Assembly (NCBI RefSeq): GCF_012489685.1
Contig: NC_080043.1
Coordinates: 43,849,127 to 43,913,126 of the forward strand
Length of the DNA: 64,000 nt
DNA from: Lotus japonicus
Taxonomy: Eukaryota; Streptophyta; Magnoliopsida; Fabales; Fabaceae
Direction of reading: 5' to 3'
The notes under the pieces are model-generated. The model was not told where the DNA came from. It saw nothing but the letters and a program-made list of their open reading frames with translations, and did not search any database. Shown piece after piece: positions 47,541-58,562 of this stretch (position 1 is its first letter; the number at the start of each line of letters is the position of its first letter). A program made the translations under genes and the position numbers.

Positions 47541-47938
47541 AACACCAAGACAAAAGTCTTCAAGTCAAAATGAGTAAAGAATGAAACATCTAAACTAGAG
47601 TGTTTGGAGCAATAATTCTAATGGGCAGAGCACAAGTAAGAGTCTGGAGCAAGGAATAAGCGTCTGGTGAATGAAGAGTCTGAAGCTTGAAGCAAAGTGC
47701 CTGGATCTTAGGTAATGCAACTAGAGCATACTAAGGTGTCTTTAACAAACATGACCAATATGTACATTAAAACAACTAAATCCATCAACCGAGCTAACCT
47801 AATCATCCGACGTGTCATAAATATATGAAGAAGCAAGTTCAAATTGAAATGATCTTTTGCTACTGCAGGGTCTTTGGCCCAGTGATTCATAAATAAAAAT
47901 GGATTGAAATATAACTAAATTTAATTTAGGCTAAAAAG

Positions 47939-48193
47939 CATTTTTGGCCCCTGATGTTTCAAGTTTGTGCAAATTCTGCCCCTACTCTATTTTTGTCGAT
48001 GTTTCTACCCCTCATGTTTTCAAACAGTGCATCGTCTACCCCTCATATTTTCAAACAGTGCATCGTCTACCCCTGACGGAGGGGTAGACGGTGCACTGTT
48101 TGAAAACATGAGGGGTAGAAACATCGACAAAAATAGATAGGGGCAGAATATGCACAAACTTGAAACATCAGGGGCCAAAAATGCTTTTTAGCC
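47939..48193. mobile_element. Foldback MULE-type MITE
   Basis: A 255-bp element with arms of more than 110 bp that are nearly perfect reverse complements (left 47939-48065, right 48076-48193). It is flanked by an exact 9-bp duplication tttaattta (47930-47938 and 48194-48202). Copy B of the local duplication has a single tttaattta at 51083-51091, the empty site. The left arm contains one extra copy of a 34-bp unit (ctacccctcat...gcatcgt). Confidence 0.92.
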
Positions 48194-48313
48194 TTTAATT
48201 TAAAGGAAGTTTTTCCTTTCCTTTTTCAGCTTATGCCTTTATTCACAGGTTGAAATTTGCAACCTAATCAGATACATTACACACATCAAAAGATTACAGT
48301 AACACAAATGCAA

Positions 48314-48476
48314 CATATTTGTCATTGCAACAAGTTATTCACGTCGTAACAGCCGCAATGCTTGCAACTGCAGTACCTACAACCGCAATTTAAAACCTAG
48401 GTCAGACATTAAGTGTGGGCAGTTAAGCTTAGTATTAACCTTGTCCATGCTCCATGAAAATCCTGGCTCCGCCACT
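48314..48476. other. Spacer between the two duplication copies
   Basis: 163 bp that belong to neither copy. No feature is seen. Confidence 0.5.
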
Positions 48477-50460
48477 ACTGGTAACCAAAGACTAAGCTCA
48501 ACAGAATGATATCAATTACGTAGATACTTTTTCTCCTATGGCTAAAATAACCACAATGAGGTCATTGTAATCTTTGTTAGCACAGAATCATTGACATCTT
48601 AATCAGTTGGACATTAATAATGCCTTTTTCAATGGGGAGCTTTTTGAGGAAGTCTATATGGAGGTATCTCAAGGTTATTTGGTGAAGGGGGAGAATTCAG
48701 CTTGCAAATTGAACAGATCAATTTATACTCTCAAGCAAGCTGCAAGCATTCGGTAGCGGTTCCATAAATGCTCAACAACATTGGTTAGCCATGGTTTTGT
48801 CCAATCTCCTCGTGATTACTCCTTGTTCATGAAAGGCACATTATCATCTTTTATTGCCTTGTTGGTATATGTAGACGATATTATAATAGTTGGAGAAAAT
48901 GCAGATATGTGGCTCATGTCAAACAAATTCTGCAGCAAGCCTTTAAATCGAAGGAGTTAGGCAAGTTAAAGTACTTTCTCAGGCTTGAAATAGCTCGTTC
49001 AGCTCAAGGAATCTCATTGTCACAGCGGCTTATGCACTCTTTTTTTTGCAAGACACAGGATTTACAGTTGCATTCCTGCCACTCTTCCTATGGATCAAAA
49101 CCTCAAGTTGTCCTGTGTATTGGAGATCCCTTGGCTGATAATGCACAATACCAGTGATTGATTGGTTGCCTCTTGTATCTTATAATTTCAAGACCTCATG
49201 ACATTGTATTTACACTTTACAGTAAATAAGCTGATGAGTCAGTTTATGGCACACCTTGATGCCTTACATCATCTTCTTCAGATTCTATGATTTGGAATGC
49301 TTGCAATAATTGGGTGGGGTTATCTACTGTATTGCCTCAAGATGGCAGGTGTCATTTCCTACAGCATGGGTTATTGGGCAGAAATATGAAAGTGAATTAT
49401 TGGTGGAAAGCTGTGTGGTTTGCTGCGGTTTGGAGTATTTGATTGCTGAGGAATTCTGTCATTTTTAATGGAGCTGTCCCTTGTGTTGATTCTACAGGAG
49501 ACTTGATTAAAATGAGATGGGGACCCATGTTATTGTCTCAACTGGGTGCTATGCAGCGGAATACATAGTTGCTGGTATGGGTGGGGTCCTATTTGTTAGG
49601 TGCTGGTCATGTAAAATTGTTATATTTTGTGCTATCATGATCAGTGTTGTGGGTTGGTAATTTTGTTTTGCTGATTTTTGTTGGGGTTGGGGGTGTTAGG
49701 TTGAATCCTTTCATGTATCTAAATCTACACCTTTAATATCTCTTTGTATAAGGGTTGAAGCATCCCTTGTGCTTTCTTTTAATTTATCAGTTCTTTTGGC
49801 TTTTAAAAAAAAATCTTCAGAAGAAGACCAATAATGGGGAAATTGTGTTGATACTAGAAGACCAATAACGGGGTTCTGCATCTTCTTTGGAGACTCATTG
49901 GTCTCACGGAAGTCCAAGAAGCAGGCTATGGAGAACGTTCTTCTGCAGAAGCGGAATTTCGGCTGTAACTAGTGAGATAAAATGGCTTACTGGTCTGTTA
50001 CAAGATCTATATGTTGACTGTCACTCGGCAATGGTTTTGTGTGACAGTCAATCTGCAATTTACATTGGTACCTACCCTATCTACCATGAACGCACAAAAC
50101 ATATTGACATTGATTGTCATTTTGTCGGTGAACAGGTCCATCAAGGCTTAAAAAGTTAATTCATGTGCGCTCAAAACAGCAAATTGCTTACATTTTGATA
50201 AAGTCAATTTCTACTTTAGCTTTGCCAGAACTTATCTCCAAGATTGGCTTGATCAACATCTTTGCTCCAAGATTAAATGTACAGATTGTAATTATAAACT
50301 GCACACTAGCTCAGGGTAGTTAGGGTTAGGATTCTGTTATAACTGCATAGAAGATAGCTAAGTTACATTACCTTCTCTGACTCAATGTATACATGTACTC
50401 CTGAAAACACTAAATGAGAGATCATTTTTCTCTTCCATTTACTTGGTTTCATCTCCAATA
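48477..50460 (+). pseudogene. Ty1/copia fragment, copy B
   Basis: It shares with copy A the stop just after the TTMR motif of the RT domain. It keeps sequence lost from A, including HGFVQSPRDYSLFMKGT and an intact YVDDIII catalytic motif, but has its own frameshift near 48905. RNase H pieces (SEIKWLTGLLQDLYVDCHSA; HERTKHIDIDCHFV) follow the LINE insertion at 49283-49813. The start of the 3' LTR is deleted; its end (atctccaata) is at 50451-50460. Confidence 0.82.
49283..49813 (+). mobile_element. 5'-truncated LINE tail
   Basis: The segment carries the C-terminal part of a plant LINE RT protein (WWKAVWFAAVWSIWLLRNS), a T-rich 3' tail and a run of nine A. It is flanked by tcttcaga (49275-49282 and 49814-49821), consistent with target-primed insertion. 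It is absent from copy A. Confidence 0.75.
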
Positions 50461-51265
50461 AAAGATAAGTATCAAATCTAGGGGAGTTATTAATCCAACG
50501 GCAGAAATCAAGACTAGATAGAAATATCATATTGAGTGGAGCATGAGATATAAAGAGGAGAGCAGAACAGTGGAGCCAATAATTTTTTGCATAGCGAAGT
50601 ACAAATTGAAACACTAGAAGCAGGATAATAAACCTTGTTCTTTTTTAATGATTTAAGTTTTGTCGTCATAAAAAAAGGGTATAATTTTAATGTTAAAGTA
50701 ATTGGAAAATTCCTTTTGATTTTAATGTCTCCAAAACTTAAGATATTGCTTCACAAGGGTCGTTAATTAATTCAGGCTACCAGCATTTTAAGAAACAGGT
50801 ATAAATTAAATATCAAGCAGCCATAGTGAATGCCAGAAGAAGAGAAGAATGAGATGAAGGAATCAAGGAAGAAGTCTAAAAGGGAGAAGAGGAATTCAGA
50901 GGTAAAACGATTGGAGCATACTAAGGTGTCTTTAATAAACATGTTCAATAGGTACATATATGAAGAAGCAAGTTCAACTTTGGGTCTTTGAAGAAGCAAG
51001 TTCAAATTGAAATGATCTTTCGTAACTGCAGGGTCTTTGGCCCAGTGATTCATAAATAAAAATGGGTTGAAATATAGCTAAATTTAATTTAAAGAAATTT
51101 TTCCTTTTCTTTTTTATGCCTTTATTCACAGGTTGAAATTTGCAACCTGATCAGATACATTACACACATCAAAAGATTACAGTAACACAAATGCAACGCC
51201 ACATTTTGCCTTACATAGAAGCAGATATACTATTTAGTGTATTTATGCTCTCCACTTTTCCACTT

Positions 51266-52369
51266 CTAAGCATAAATGCAGTTACCATAACCTGCAAATT
51301 GCAATTCAGGATGAGAAAAAGGCAAATTTAGCACTTCATTCAGATAACAGGAATACAAGCAGATTAAATCTTTAAACAACACAATGAGTAATTAATTAAT
51401 ATAACTACTTACTGGGATCGGTGACAACAACAAGGCCAGAGGCTCTGAAATCACAGTTCCAGTGGTTTCTTCCCTTGGACTGATAATAGATATTCATGGC
51501 TATGGAGGCACGGTTGATGAGACTGTCAGGGCTAGAACAGGGGCATCCTCTCTGCATAATCTGGCAATCCACGTGAGCGCAAGCATAGTTGATGTTGGAC
51601 AAAAGGGTAGCTTGGTCTGATGAAGGTTTTGCAACACACCATGTTTTCTGTGATTCCAAAACACAAAATTAAACATCCCAATTTCATAATAAGGAAGTTT
51701 ACATAACTTTTTTAAAGGAATTTTTAGAATTTTGGTTTAATTTACCTGCCCATTCACCATCATCAGATTCCCTGCTGCACATGTCAAAGGAGGAAAAGAA
51801 AAACAAAGTGATGTTAGTATGTAATTTGTACACTTAATTGAATGAAGGGTAGCTTGCTTTGCTTTCTCATCCGACTAACTAGTGCTACTCACGGATGACG
51901 GTGATTTAAAATGACAATTATAAACATAAAATTAATTTATGTGATTTAAAATGACAATTATAAACATGAAATTAATTTCTATAGATTTGAATTGTCTGAT
52001 CAAGATCAAAGCCATAAGTGCAGTTACTTTAGAGATTTTTTACACTAGCAAATCCAATGCCGGGTTTACTAATACTTTTCATAAATTTGGCCACTGAAAA
52101 TGTTAAAATTAGTAAAACCCAGGACAGATCTCAATTTCAAAAGCTACATTGTGGAACCCTTCAAAGTGAAAGATTTTCATCATTTGAAGCTCCCATTGAC
52201 TAAACAAAAGCAGATTCTGGCTTCTGGGGACCAATGTTGATGACACACTGAACAAGAGATGAAATTTTGGAATAGAAAATCCATGCTGGAGCCAAAACTA
52301 AATAAACTGACACATACCTGCAGTGAGAGACAAGAACACAAGGAAAAGAAGAGCACCCAATTTAGCCAT
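51266..52369 (-). CDS. Secreted X8 (CBM43) domain protein
   Basis: Four exons on the minus strand, 52369-52318, 51771-51746, 51647-51413 and 51291-51266, join with matching phases to 339 bp or 112 residues. Residues 1-18 form a hydrophobic signal peptide (MAKLGALLFLVFLSLTAG). An X8 domain covers about 27-111: TWCVAKP, NYACAHVDC, RGCPC, NIYYQSKGRNHWNCDF and TDPSYGNC, with seven cysteines at 30, 49, 54, 61, 63, 91 and 109. X8 modules bind beta-1,3-glucan (callose) in the cell wall. Here the domain stands alone, as in Ole e 10-like proteins, with no glycoside hydrolase and no obvious GPI signal. The 26-bp second and fourth exons are small but have good splice sites. The gene looks intact. Its specific role is unknown. 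Confidence 0.92.
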
Positions 52370-52560
52370 TGTTGTTATGCTGATACTAGCAGTACTGTCA
52401 GAACTCAGAACTACTGCTACTGACTGTAATGAATAATGAAGAGAGAGAGAGAGAGGGTTTGAGAATTTGGATGGGTGTGTGTGGAGTGGAAAGATAGGAC
52501 CTTTTTTAAAGGAAAACATACATGGAATGTGAAAGAAAGCAGCCAAAGTTACACTACTAA
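52370..52560 (-). promoter_or_regulatory. X8 gene leader and proximal promoter, with (GA)n
   Basis: A pure (GA)7 run lies at 52441-52455, read as (CT)n on the coding strand, a common feature of plant leaders. A TTTAAAAAAGG sequence about 130 bp from the ATG is the nearest TATA-like element. The assignment is positional. Confidence 0.4.
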
Positions 52561-52849
52561 CGGCTACATTAACAGCAAATTATAGAAATTACAGAGACGT
52601 TGGGAATTGAGAGGTGTGGACTTTCATGGGAAAAGGTTACAGTTCTAAAGGTAGATGCACGTGATGTGAGTTGTACTTTTGTGACCAATAGCTCATTCTA
52701 GATTTGGCGTCTTTTGGCTTCTATCTTTCTGATTATTGGAGAGCGAGAACCGTTGAGATGAAAAAATGACCCCACTGTTTATTTACCATTTATGGGTCCT
52801 ATTTTATATTTTATTTTTATTTAGAATTCGTTTGCTATATGATGTATTA
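52561..52849. other. Intergenic, X8 distal promoter
   Basis: No distinct feature is seen beyond AT-rich sequence between the X8 proximal promoter and the MITE at 52850. Confidence 0.4.
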
Positions 52850-53230
52850 GAGCATCTCCAATCGGGGTTGCTTAAATCCAATTGACAACTTAAGCAACGT
52901 TGCTTATTTTGGAGCACCACTGGAGCAACATGACGTGGCAGTTGGGTCGCTTAAATTTAAGCAACGGTTGCTTATTTAAGCAACGGTTGCTTATTTTCTC
53001 TCATTTTTGACTAAAAAATCATATTTTTTCTTTCATTCATGTACTTGTATAGTGTCATTACCTTGAAATAATATAAATATAAGAGGTATAATGAGATCCA
53101 ACTAAAAGTAAACTAAGCAACCGTGGTTGGAGCGAATTCTGCTTGGGTTGCTTAAGTCCTATGTGTCAGTCTGGACCTACCGAAATAGTTTTTAAGCAAC
53201 CTAACTAGCAACTATGCATTGGAGATGCTC
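52850..53230. mobile_element. PIF/Harbinger-like MITE
   Basis: The ends GAGCATCTCCAAT and ATTGGAGATGCTC are inverted, flanked by TTA on both sides (52847-52849 and 53231-53233), the 3-bp duplication typical of PIF/Harbinger. The interior repeats ttaagcaacgttgctt-like palindromes. It lies about 480 bp upstream of the X8 start codon. Confidence 0.85.
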
Positions 53231-53638
53231 TTAGGTGTCGGTGCATCGCATACCTGATAAACTTAATGAAAAATGCGGGTTGGATTGGACAAACAGGTCA
53301 ATCAGATAAATTTTATTATAACTCAATCATTTTCAGATTGGATATCAATTTTAATAATAATCCCCTTAAACACAACCTGAAATTCAAAATGTTAAATAGT
53401 TTAATATATGTTTTTATTAATTTTATCTAACCTACATGTAAATTTCAAAACACTAAATTTTATTACACAGTTTTACTTTTCACTATCTTTACTCTCTGTT
53501 CAGTTACGATCTTCATTCTTCTCCAAGTCCAACAGCGTCGCCCCTCAATCACATTGTCGTACTTGTATTTCATGGTATTTGACTATTTGTCATTTATGTG
53601 GTACTATTTAGGTAGTGTTTGACCCGAATTTTTTTTTA

Positions 53639-54947
53639 GGCTTATTTCCAGTTTGGGTCTCTGATGTTTCACAAATGTGCGGTCTGCATCCCCTGTGTTT
53701 AAAATGTGCGGTCAAGCTCCCTCATGTCTCTAAAACTTGCGATCCAGGCCCTTCCGTCTGCTTCCGTTTGTTGACCAAACGGAGCTCACCGCAACGTCAT
53801 TCATTAAATGGCGTGGCCTGTACAATGTTTAGTAAAAGTTTTTTTAAACATTTATTTTAACCAAAAAAAGTTATAAGATGGCTTGAGACTTGAGAGAGAA
53901 AGAGAGGTGACACACTAGCAGTGACTCACCAACGAACCAAGCTGTGAAATTGGAAGATGGCTTATCTTCCTCTTCTCCGCCCCTCCCTCCTCTACACCCG
54001 TAGTACCGCACCACCGCCACCGCCACCGCCCTAACCCTCAAACCCAAACCCACTCTCCTTTGCTTCTCACCTCTCCACCCCTCATCAAAATCAAAATTTT
54101 CCTCCACCACCGCTGCATCGGAACAACATTGCTACCGCACGTCGGAATCCTTGTTCATGTAGGCAGATCCGTCGCCGTCCCACTTTTGTTAAATCTGCAC
54201 TTTGAATCGATTTTCATCAATTTGAACACCTAGAGGAGGTGCCATTTCTAGATCTGGCTTCATCTTCATTGATTTGAAGTTGCGATGCATCAGTTGAAGC
54301 AAAGTTGTCATTTCTTTTTGTTCTTCAATCCCTCATCAGGAAATAAGGGGGTGGCGGCGGCAAGGAATAGGAGGAGAGGAAGTGGTCGCGGCGGCGCTGG
54401 ATTAGGTAGAGAGGTCTTAGGGTTTTTCTTGGAGAGGAAAGAGAAGGGTTTTTGGAAGGATGAATGTGATGATGATGGTGGTTACTGGGTTTTTGTTGCT
54501 GCAGGATGAAAAGATTCTTTTCTTTGTCTGGGTTTGGGTGTTTGAGGATGAAGGTGATAATGAAAAAAAGTAACTATTTGATTTTTCATTTACTATAATT
54601 AATTTCTAAAAAAAATTTAAAAATCTGGTAAAACCAAAAAACCTGCCTTGCACAAAGTTATTTTTGTGGATAGACTTTTTGTCCTTGGGGAGCAATTAGG
54701 GTTAAATTGGGGGACATTTGGTGGGGATTTTTTTTTTTGGTGAAAATAAATGTTTAACCGAACTTTTATTAAACATTGGACATCATGGCGTGGCGGTGAG
54801 CTCCATTTGGTCAATAGACAGAAATAGACGGAAGAGCCTGAATCGCAAGTTTTAGAGATATCAGGAATCTTGACCGCACATTTTAAACACAAGGGATGTA
54901 GACCGCATATTTGTGAAACATCAGGGGCACAAACTGGAATTAAGCTT
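53639..54947. mobile_element. Non-autonomous MULE with long TIRs
   Basis: Terminal inverted repeats of about 220 bp start GGCTTATTTCCAGTTTGGG on the left and AGCTTAATTCCAGTTTGTG on the right in reverse. They sit in T-tracts ending in A that could be a 9-11 bp duplication, but the homopolymer makes this ambiguous. The interior from about 53957 opens with an ATG (MAYLPLLRPSLLYTRS) and, across a one-base shift, continues Ser/Lys/Pro-rich, like the transit peptide and first exon of a captured gene. Confidence 0.82.
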
Positions 54948-55084
54948 TTTTTTTTTACTTTTAAGTTACTTTTAAAAAGAGTTGGGTCAAACACACTTGA
55001 TAATAAGCTCTTAAAAAGTTACAAAGAAAATATAAAAAATGACTTTTAAGTAAAAAGTTAAATGAGGGAGCTTTTTTCAAATAA

Positions 55085-55860
55085 GCTGTATAGACATCAC
55101 CTCTACCCTCCACCACCACTTCTACCATCACCTCTACCACAACCGTCCACCACCACCATCGTTGCCACCGCCACGACCACCACCTCCATTGTCACCACCA
55201 CCACTATCACCACCTTCATTTTCACCCACACCATCACATCCACAACTACCGCCACCTTCCACTACCGCCACCTTCCACCACCACCACCTCCACCATAACT
55301 GTTCACCACCACCATCGTTCCACCTCCACGACTACTGTCCCCACCACCGCCACCACCTCCATTGCCACCACCACCACCACCAACTTCATCGCCACCACCC
55401 CCACTATTACCGCCACAACCATCACCCCCATTGTTACGACCACCCTCCACCACTATCACCTACACCACAACCGTAAACCACCACCATTGCCACCACCACA
55501 ACTACTATCACCACCACCACCACCGCTACCACCTCCATTGCCACCAACACCACCACTTTCATTGCCACCCCTATCACCTCCATTCCTACCACCACCTTCC
55601 ACCACCACCACCATCACCACCACCTCCACCACAATCGTTCACCGCCACCATCGTTGCTACCGCCACGACCACCGTTACCACCACCACCACCAATGTCGCC
55701 TCCGGAACCACCACCACTGTCATTGTCGCCAACTCTTCCTTCATAACCCTCAGTTCCATCGCCTCCACCATTACCACCATCGGTAACAACCACCACCACC
55801 GCGACCACTGCCAATAGGTAACACCGACCTCCAGTACCAGTGCTACCTGACCCTCCACCA
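55085..55860. repeat. Degenerate (ACC)n block
   Basis: Imperfect CCA/CCT/CCG/ATT triplets over nearly 800 bp inside the PIF-like element. Long open frames in several phases on both strands (His/Pro/Thr or Gly/Val) reflect the repeat, not genes. Confidence 0.8.
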
Positions 55861-56519
55861 TCATGTCGCTTCAACAACCCAGTGTTGTAAATTTACTAAC
55901 TAAAAAATAGCTTTTAAGTTACAAAAAATAAAAAAACTGACAAACAACTTCTACTTTTTTCTAAAAAAACTGACAAAAAGCTCTTATTTTTCACTTTTAT
56001 TTAAAAGTAACTTTTAAGGCAAAAGAAAGTCGGGGCAAACACTACCTTAATACAACCTTTTGTGTCCTTTTAATACTATTCGGTACAATAAAAAATTTAT
56101 AAATTTGTTCGAATTTTTTACATTTTGTTTTCAATATTCCATATTTATTATTGTTTTAATCTACCGATCCAGTCAACCCGTTCGAACAAATCCGAACATC
56201 ATCAGGTTGGGTTAGTTCGGGTGCGAAAGTGAAAATTCGCAAAATTTTACTCAACTCAAACATTTTTAATTAGTTCAGATCCTAATTAGACTGAAAATCC
56301 AACCAACCCAACCCGCGTGTAGTTCTAGTATTAGGCTTGATAGTATAAGTTTATACAACACATTATGAGTTTATCTATTATTTGATGTCAATTTATTGTA
56401 TAAGTATCAATCAATCCACTCTTATACGTTAAAATGATGGATTATTAATCCACCACATAGATGATAGATAAGGTCGTATATGAATATGACGTATAAATTA
56501 TTTGAAATTATTTAATCCA

Positions 56520-57035
56520 TTACCAAAATTACCACCACCATCACCACCCTCCACCGCTGCCACAACCACAATTGTCATCACCACTATTGCCACCGGCACC
56601 GCTGTCGCCATCATCATCACCACCACCACCACCAAAACCACTCCCACCGTCATCGCCACCACTACCATCAACTCCACTAACATCATCACCACCACCACAA
56701 CCAATTCGACCCTCACCATCGCCTCCACCATCACCATACAGCCATCGCCAATAGCACCACCATCATTCTATCGCCACCATCCACCACCACCTCCACTACA
56801 TCTACAACACCACCCTTCACCACTACGACCATTGTTGTCGCCACCACTGCCCTTCTCCACCGCCATTGCCGCTACCACTACCCTGCTACATTGTCACCAT
56901 CGCCGCCTCACTATCTCCTCACCATACTCCACCACCACCACTGCCACTAACGCCATCACCACTGCTTCCACAACTACCACCCTCCACCGCCGCAATCATC
57001 ATCACCATTTCTACCACCACCACAACCGTCTACCA
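56520..57035. repeat. Second degenerate (ACC)n block
   Basis: Similar composition to 55085-55860. Flanks at about 56325-56370 and 57095-57145 share weak inverted similarity (attaggcttgatagtataag versus the reverse of tattaggtctaatatc), so it may also be cargo of a DNA element, but termini are not defined. Confidence 0.7.
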
Positions 57036-57319
57036 AATATATGATTACATCAGTTTAAACGATATGATAAGTTATACATTTATGCCCAAACATTGTATAG
57101 TATTAAACTTTTATCATACTTTATCCTATTAGGTCTAATATCATCAGGGCTAATACTCGCAGATCTAATACTACACAACATAACATACCCTTACATACTT
57201 TTTTTAAAGCTCATTATGATTTTTTTGATAATTCATAATGATTTGTTTATTTTTTTTAAATATACTTCAATTAACTAAAAAAGATAACATTGAAGCCAAG
57301 ATATATGTTTTTATAAGAG

Positions 57320-57840
57320 AAAAAGTTTCCGGCGAACTATCCAAAATGAGTTAGGGAAAGAGGGGGCTGTCCGGGCAAGAAAATCAGCAACCTTATGACG
57401 ACTCATACAAATAAAAGATAATTAACATAATCAATCAAAGCAAAAAAAGAGTGACATTTGGCGAATCACAAATGCCAAGTACGAGTCACTCACAAGACAA
57501 TTCTTCCACCACCAAAGAGCTGTAAACAATCGATCTCAAAATAAACATTACGAAAACCATGTGCAAAGGCTAAAAGCATTGCCCACCAAAGCCCAAGCTC
57601 TTCCTCCAACGATGGAGAAAGGACTTGGGTTGGGTACATCGTTTCTACTGCCATAATCTCGTTAGAGCAATTTCGGGCCACCATTACAAAGCCATCCAAG
57701 TACCCCTCTTTGATGGAAACATCCACGTTAACTTTAATTGTGCTAGTCGTTGGTCTCTTCCACATTATAGCAAGCTCCAAAGTTGGATAAAGAAATACTG
57801 GAGCACTCATAGGGAGGTAATGCAACGCCGAAACACATTG
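57320..57840 (-). pseudogene. RNase H-like domain relic (LINE-derived type)
   Basis: The frame contains KVNVDVSIKEGYLDGFVMVA, then a glutamate-containing EEELGLWWAMLLA and NVYFEIDCLQLF, the pattern of plant RNase H-like domains found at the end of LINE reverse transcriptases. The last part (RHKVADFLARTAPSFPNSFW) is recognisable at 57330-57400 in another frame, so at least one frameshift separates them. The N-terminal RT is absent. It is a decayed LINE or domesticated-domain fragment. Confidence 0.7.
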
Positions 57841-57897
57841 GTGAGCAGCCTTGCACGAGAATCTCCTCCCTTGAACGCAGCCATATTTCTAGCTTCA

Positions 57898-58562
57898 TGT
57901 AACAACCCGATCTGACGACTGGTCTCACGGTAACAACAGCACGAGTATTTTTCAGCACGCTTTTTCCTCATTGACATGTTTCCCAGGAAAACTTCCCAGC
58001 AGGTCACCCATCTCAATATTGCTGCAAGGTCAGCACACTTAATCTTGAAGTTTTTATGAGTTGGGCTCTTAAAAAGAAGATGCATCTTGATGTTATGAGT
58101 AGTTTAAATCAAATCTTATATGCCCTCCTCCACTGTATAATCTCATACATATACAGTTTTTGTGCGGCATCGGTTCAATCATGTTTCTCTTCACATAGGC
58201 AGCCACTCCCCGCCCTCGTCTACCTTGGATGTAACATGCCCGCCAGCTTCCGCTTGATTCGTCCATGAACCACACCGTATTAGGAGATGATGACTCTGAT
58301 ACCGTTTGTAACATCCCGACTTGACGAGTGGCCTCACGATAGCAACACGGGTCTTTTCTAGCGCAATTTGTCCTCACTCGCGCAGTTCTTGGGAAAACTT
58401 CCCAGAAGGTCACCCATTCCAATATGGCTCCAAGGCAAGCACACTTAACTTTGGAATTTTTATGAGTTGGACTCCCGAAAAGAAGACGCAAGAGGTTTAG
58501 TTGAGAGTTGTGAAAAGAGCTTATGCCTAACTTAAAAATTTCTAGAAAAATATAAAGACACA
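57898..58562 (-). mobile_element. Cassandra-like TRIM carrying 5S rRNA-like LTRs
   Basis: Two related LTR-like segments begin TGTAACAACCCG (57898) and TGTAACATCCCG (58307). Each contains, on the minus strand, sequence close to the second half of plant 5S rRNA, including an A-box-like aagttaagtgtgctt (58437-58451) and a C-box-like gaatgggtgaccttctggg (58400-58420). Cassandra TRIMs are known for 5S-derived LTRs. The short interior has a primer site ggtatcagagt (minus strand) just inside the right LTR and no coding capacity. The right outer end (near 58562) is approximate, and no target duplication was fixed. Confidence 0.8.

Larger units (their letters stand above)
35491..48313. repeat. Tandem duplication, copy A (expanded)
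   Basis: Copy A is 35491-37077 plus 42227-42500 plus 47715-47938 plus 48203-48313, matching 48477-51198 in order and orientation. Between these pieces lie a Tat-type insertion, an Athila-type element and a foldback MITE. The last matching segment (fragments gcctttattcacagg and cacaaatgcaac) also occurs just downstream of the X8 gene. Confidence 0.8.
48477..51198. repeat. Tandem duplication, copy B (compact)
   Basis: It begins in the copia RT (ctcaacagaatgatatcaat) and ends with the segment just 3' of the X8 gene. It is colinear with copy A but lacks the Tat-type block and the MITE. About 500 bp around the Athila site of copy A is also missing. Confidence 0.8.
53611..56046. mobile_element. 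PIF/Harbinger-like non-autonomous element with (ACC)n cargo
   Basis: The ends read GGTAGTGTTTGACCCGAA on the left and GGTAGTGTTTGCCCCGAC on the right in reverse, with TTA on both sides (53608-53610 and 56047-56049). Sub-terminal sequences repeat cttttaagttac and aagctctt motifs in opposite orientation. The interior holds a nested MULE (53639-54947) and a long (ACC)n block. No transposase is visible. Confidence 0.7.
53270..56320. repeat. Probable hAT-like MITE split by later insertions
   Basis: Gcgggttggattggac at 53277 is mirrored by aatccaaccaacccaacccgc at about 56294-56314. The inner flanks also match loosely. The two halves are separated by the PIF-like element at 53611-56046. No target duplication was confirmed. 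Confidence 0.4.

Noticed and set aside
55085..55877. Glycine-rich or histidine/proline-rich proteins
   Set aside because: All phases are open because of the ACC triplet repeat; no start context or signal peptide.
58390..58460. A genuine 5S rRNA gene
   Set aside because: Only the second half resembles 5S, it is diverged, it is present in both LTR-like copies, and it lies in a Cassandra-like element.
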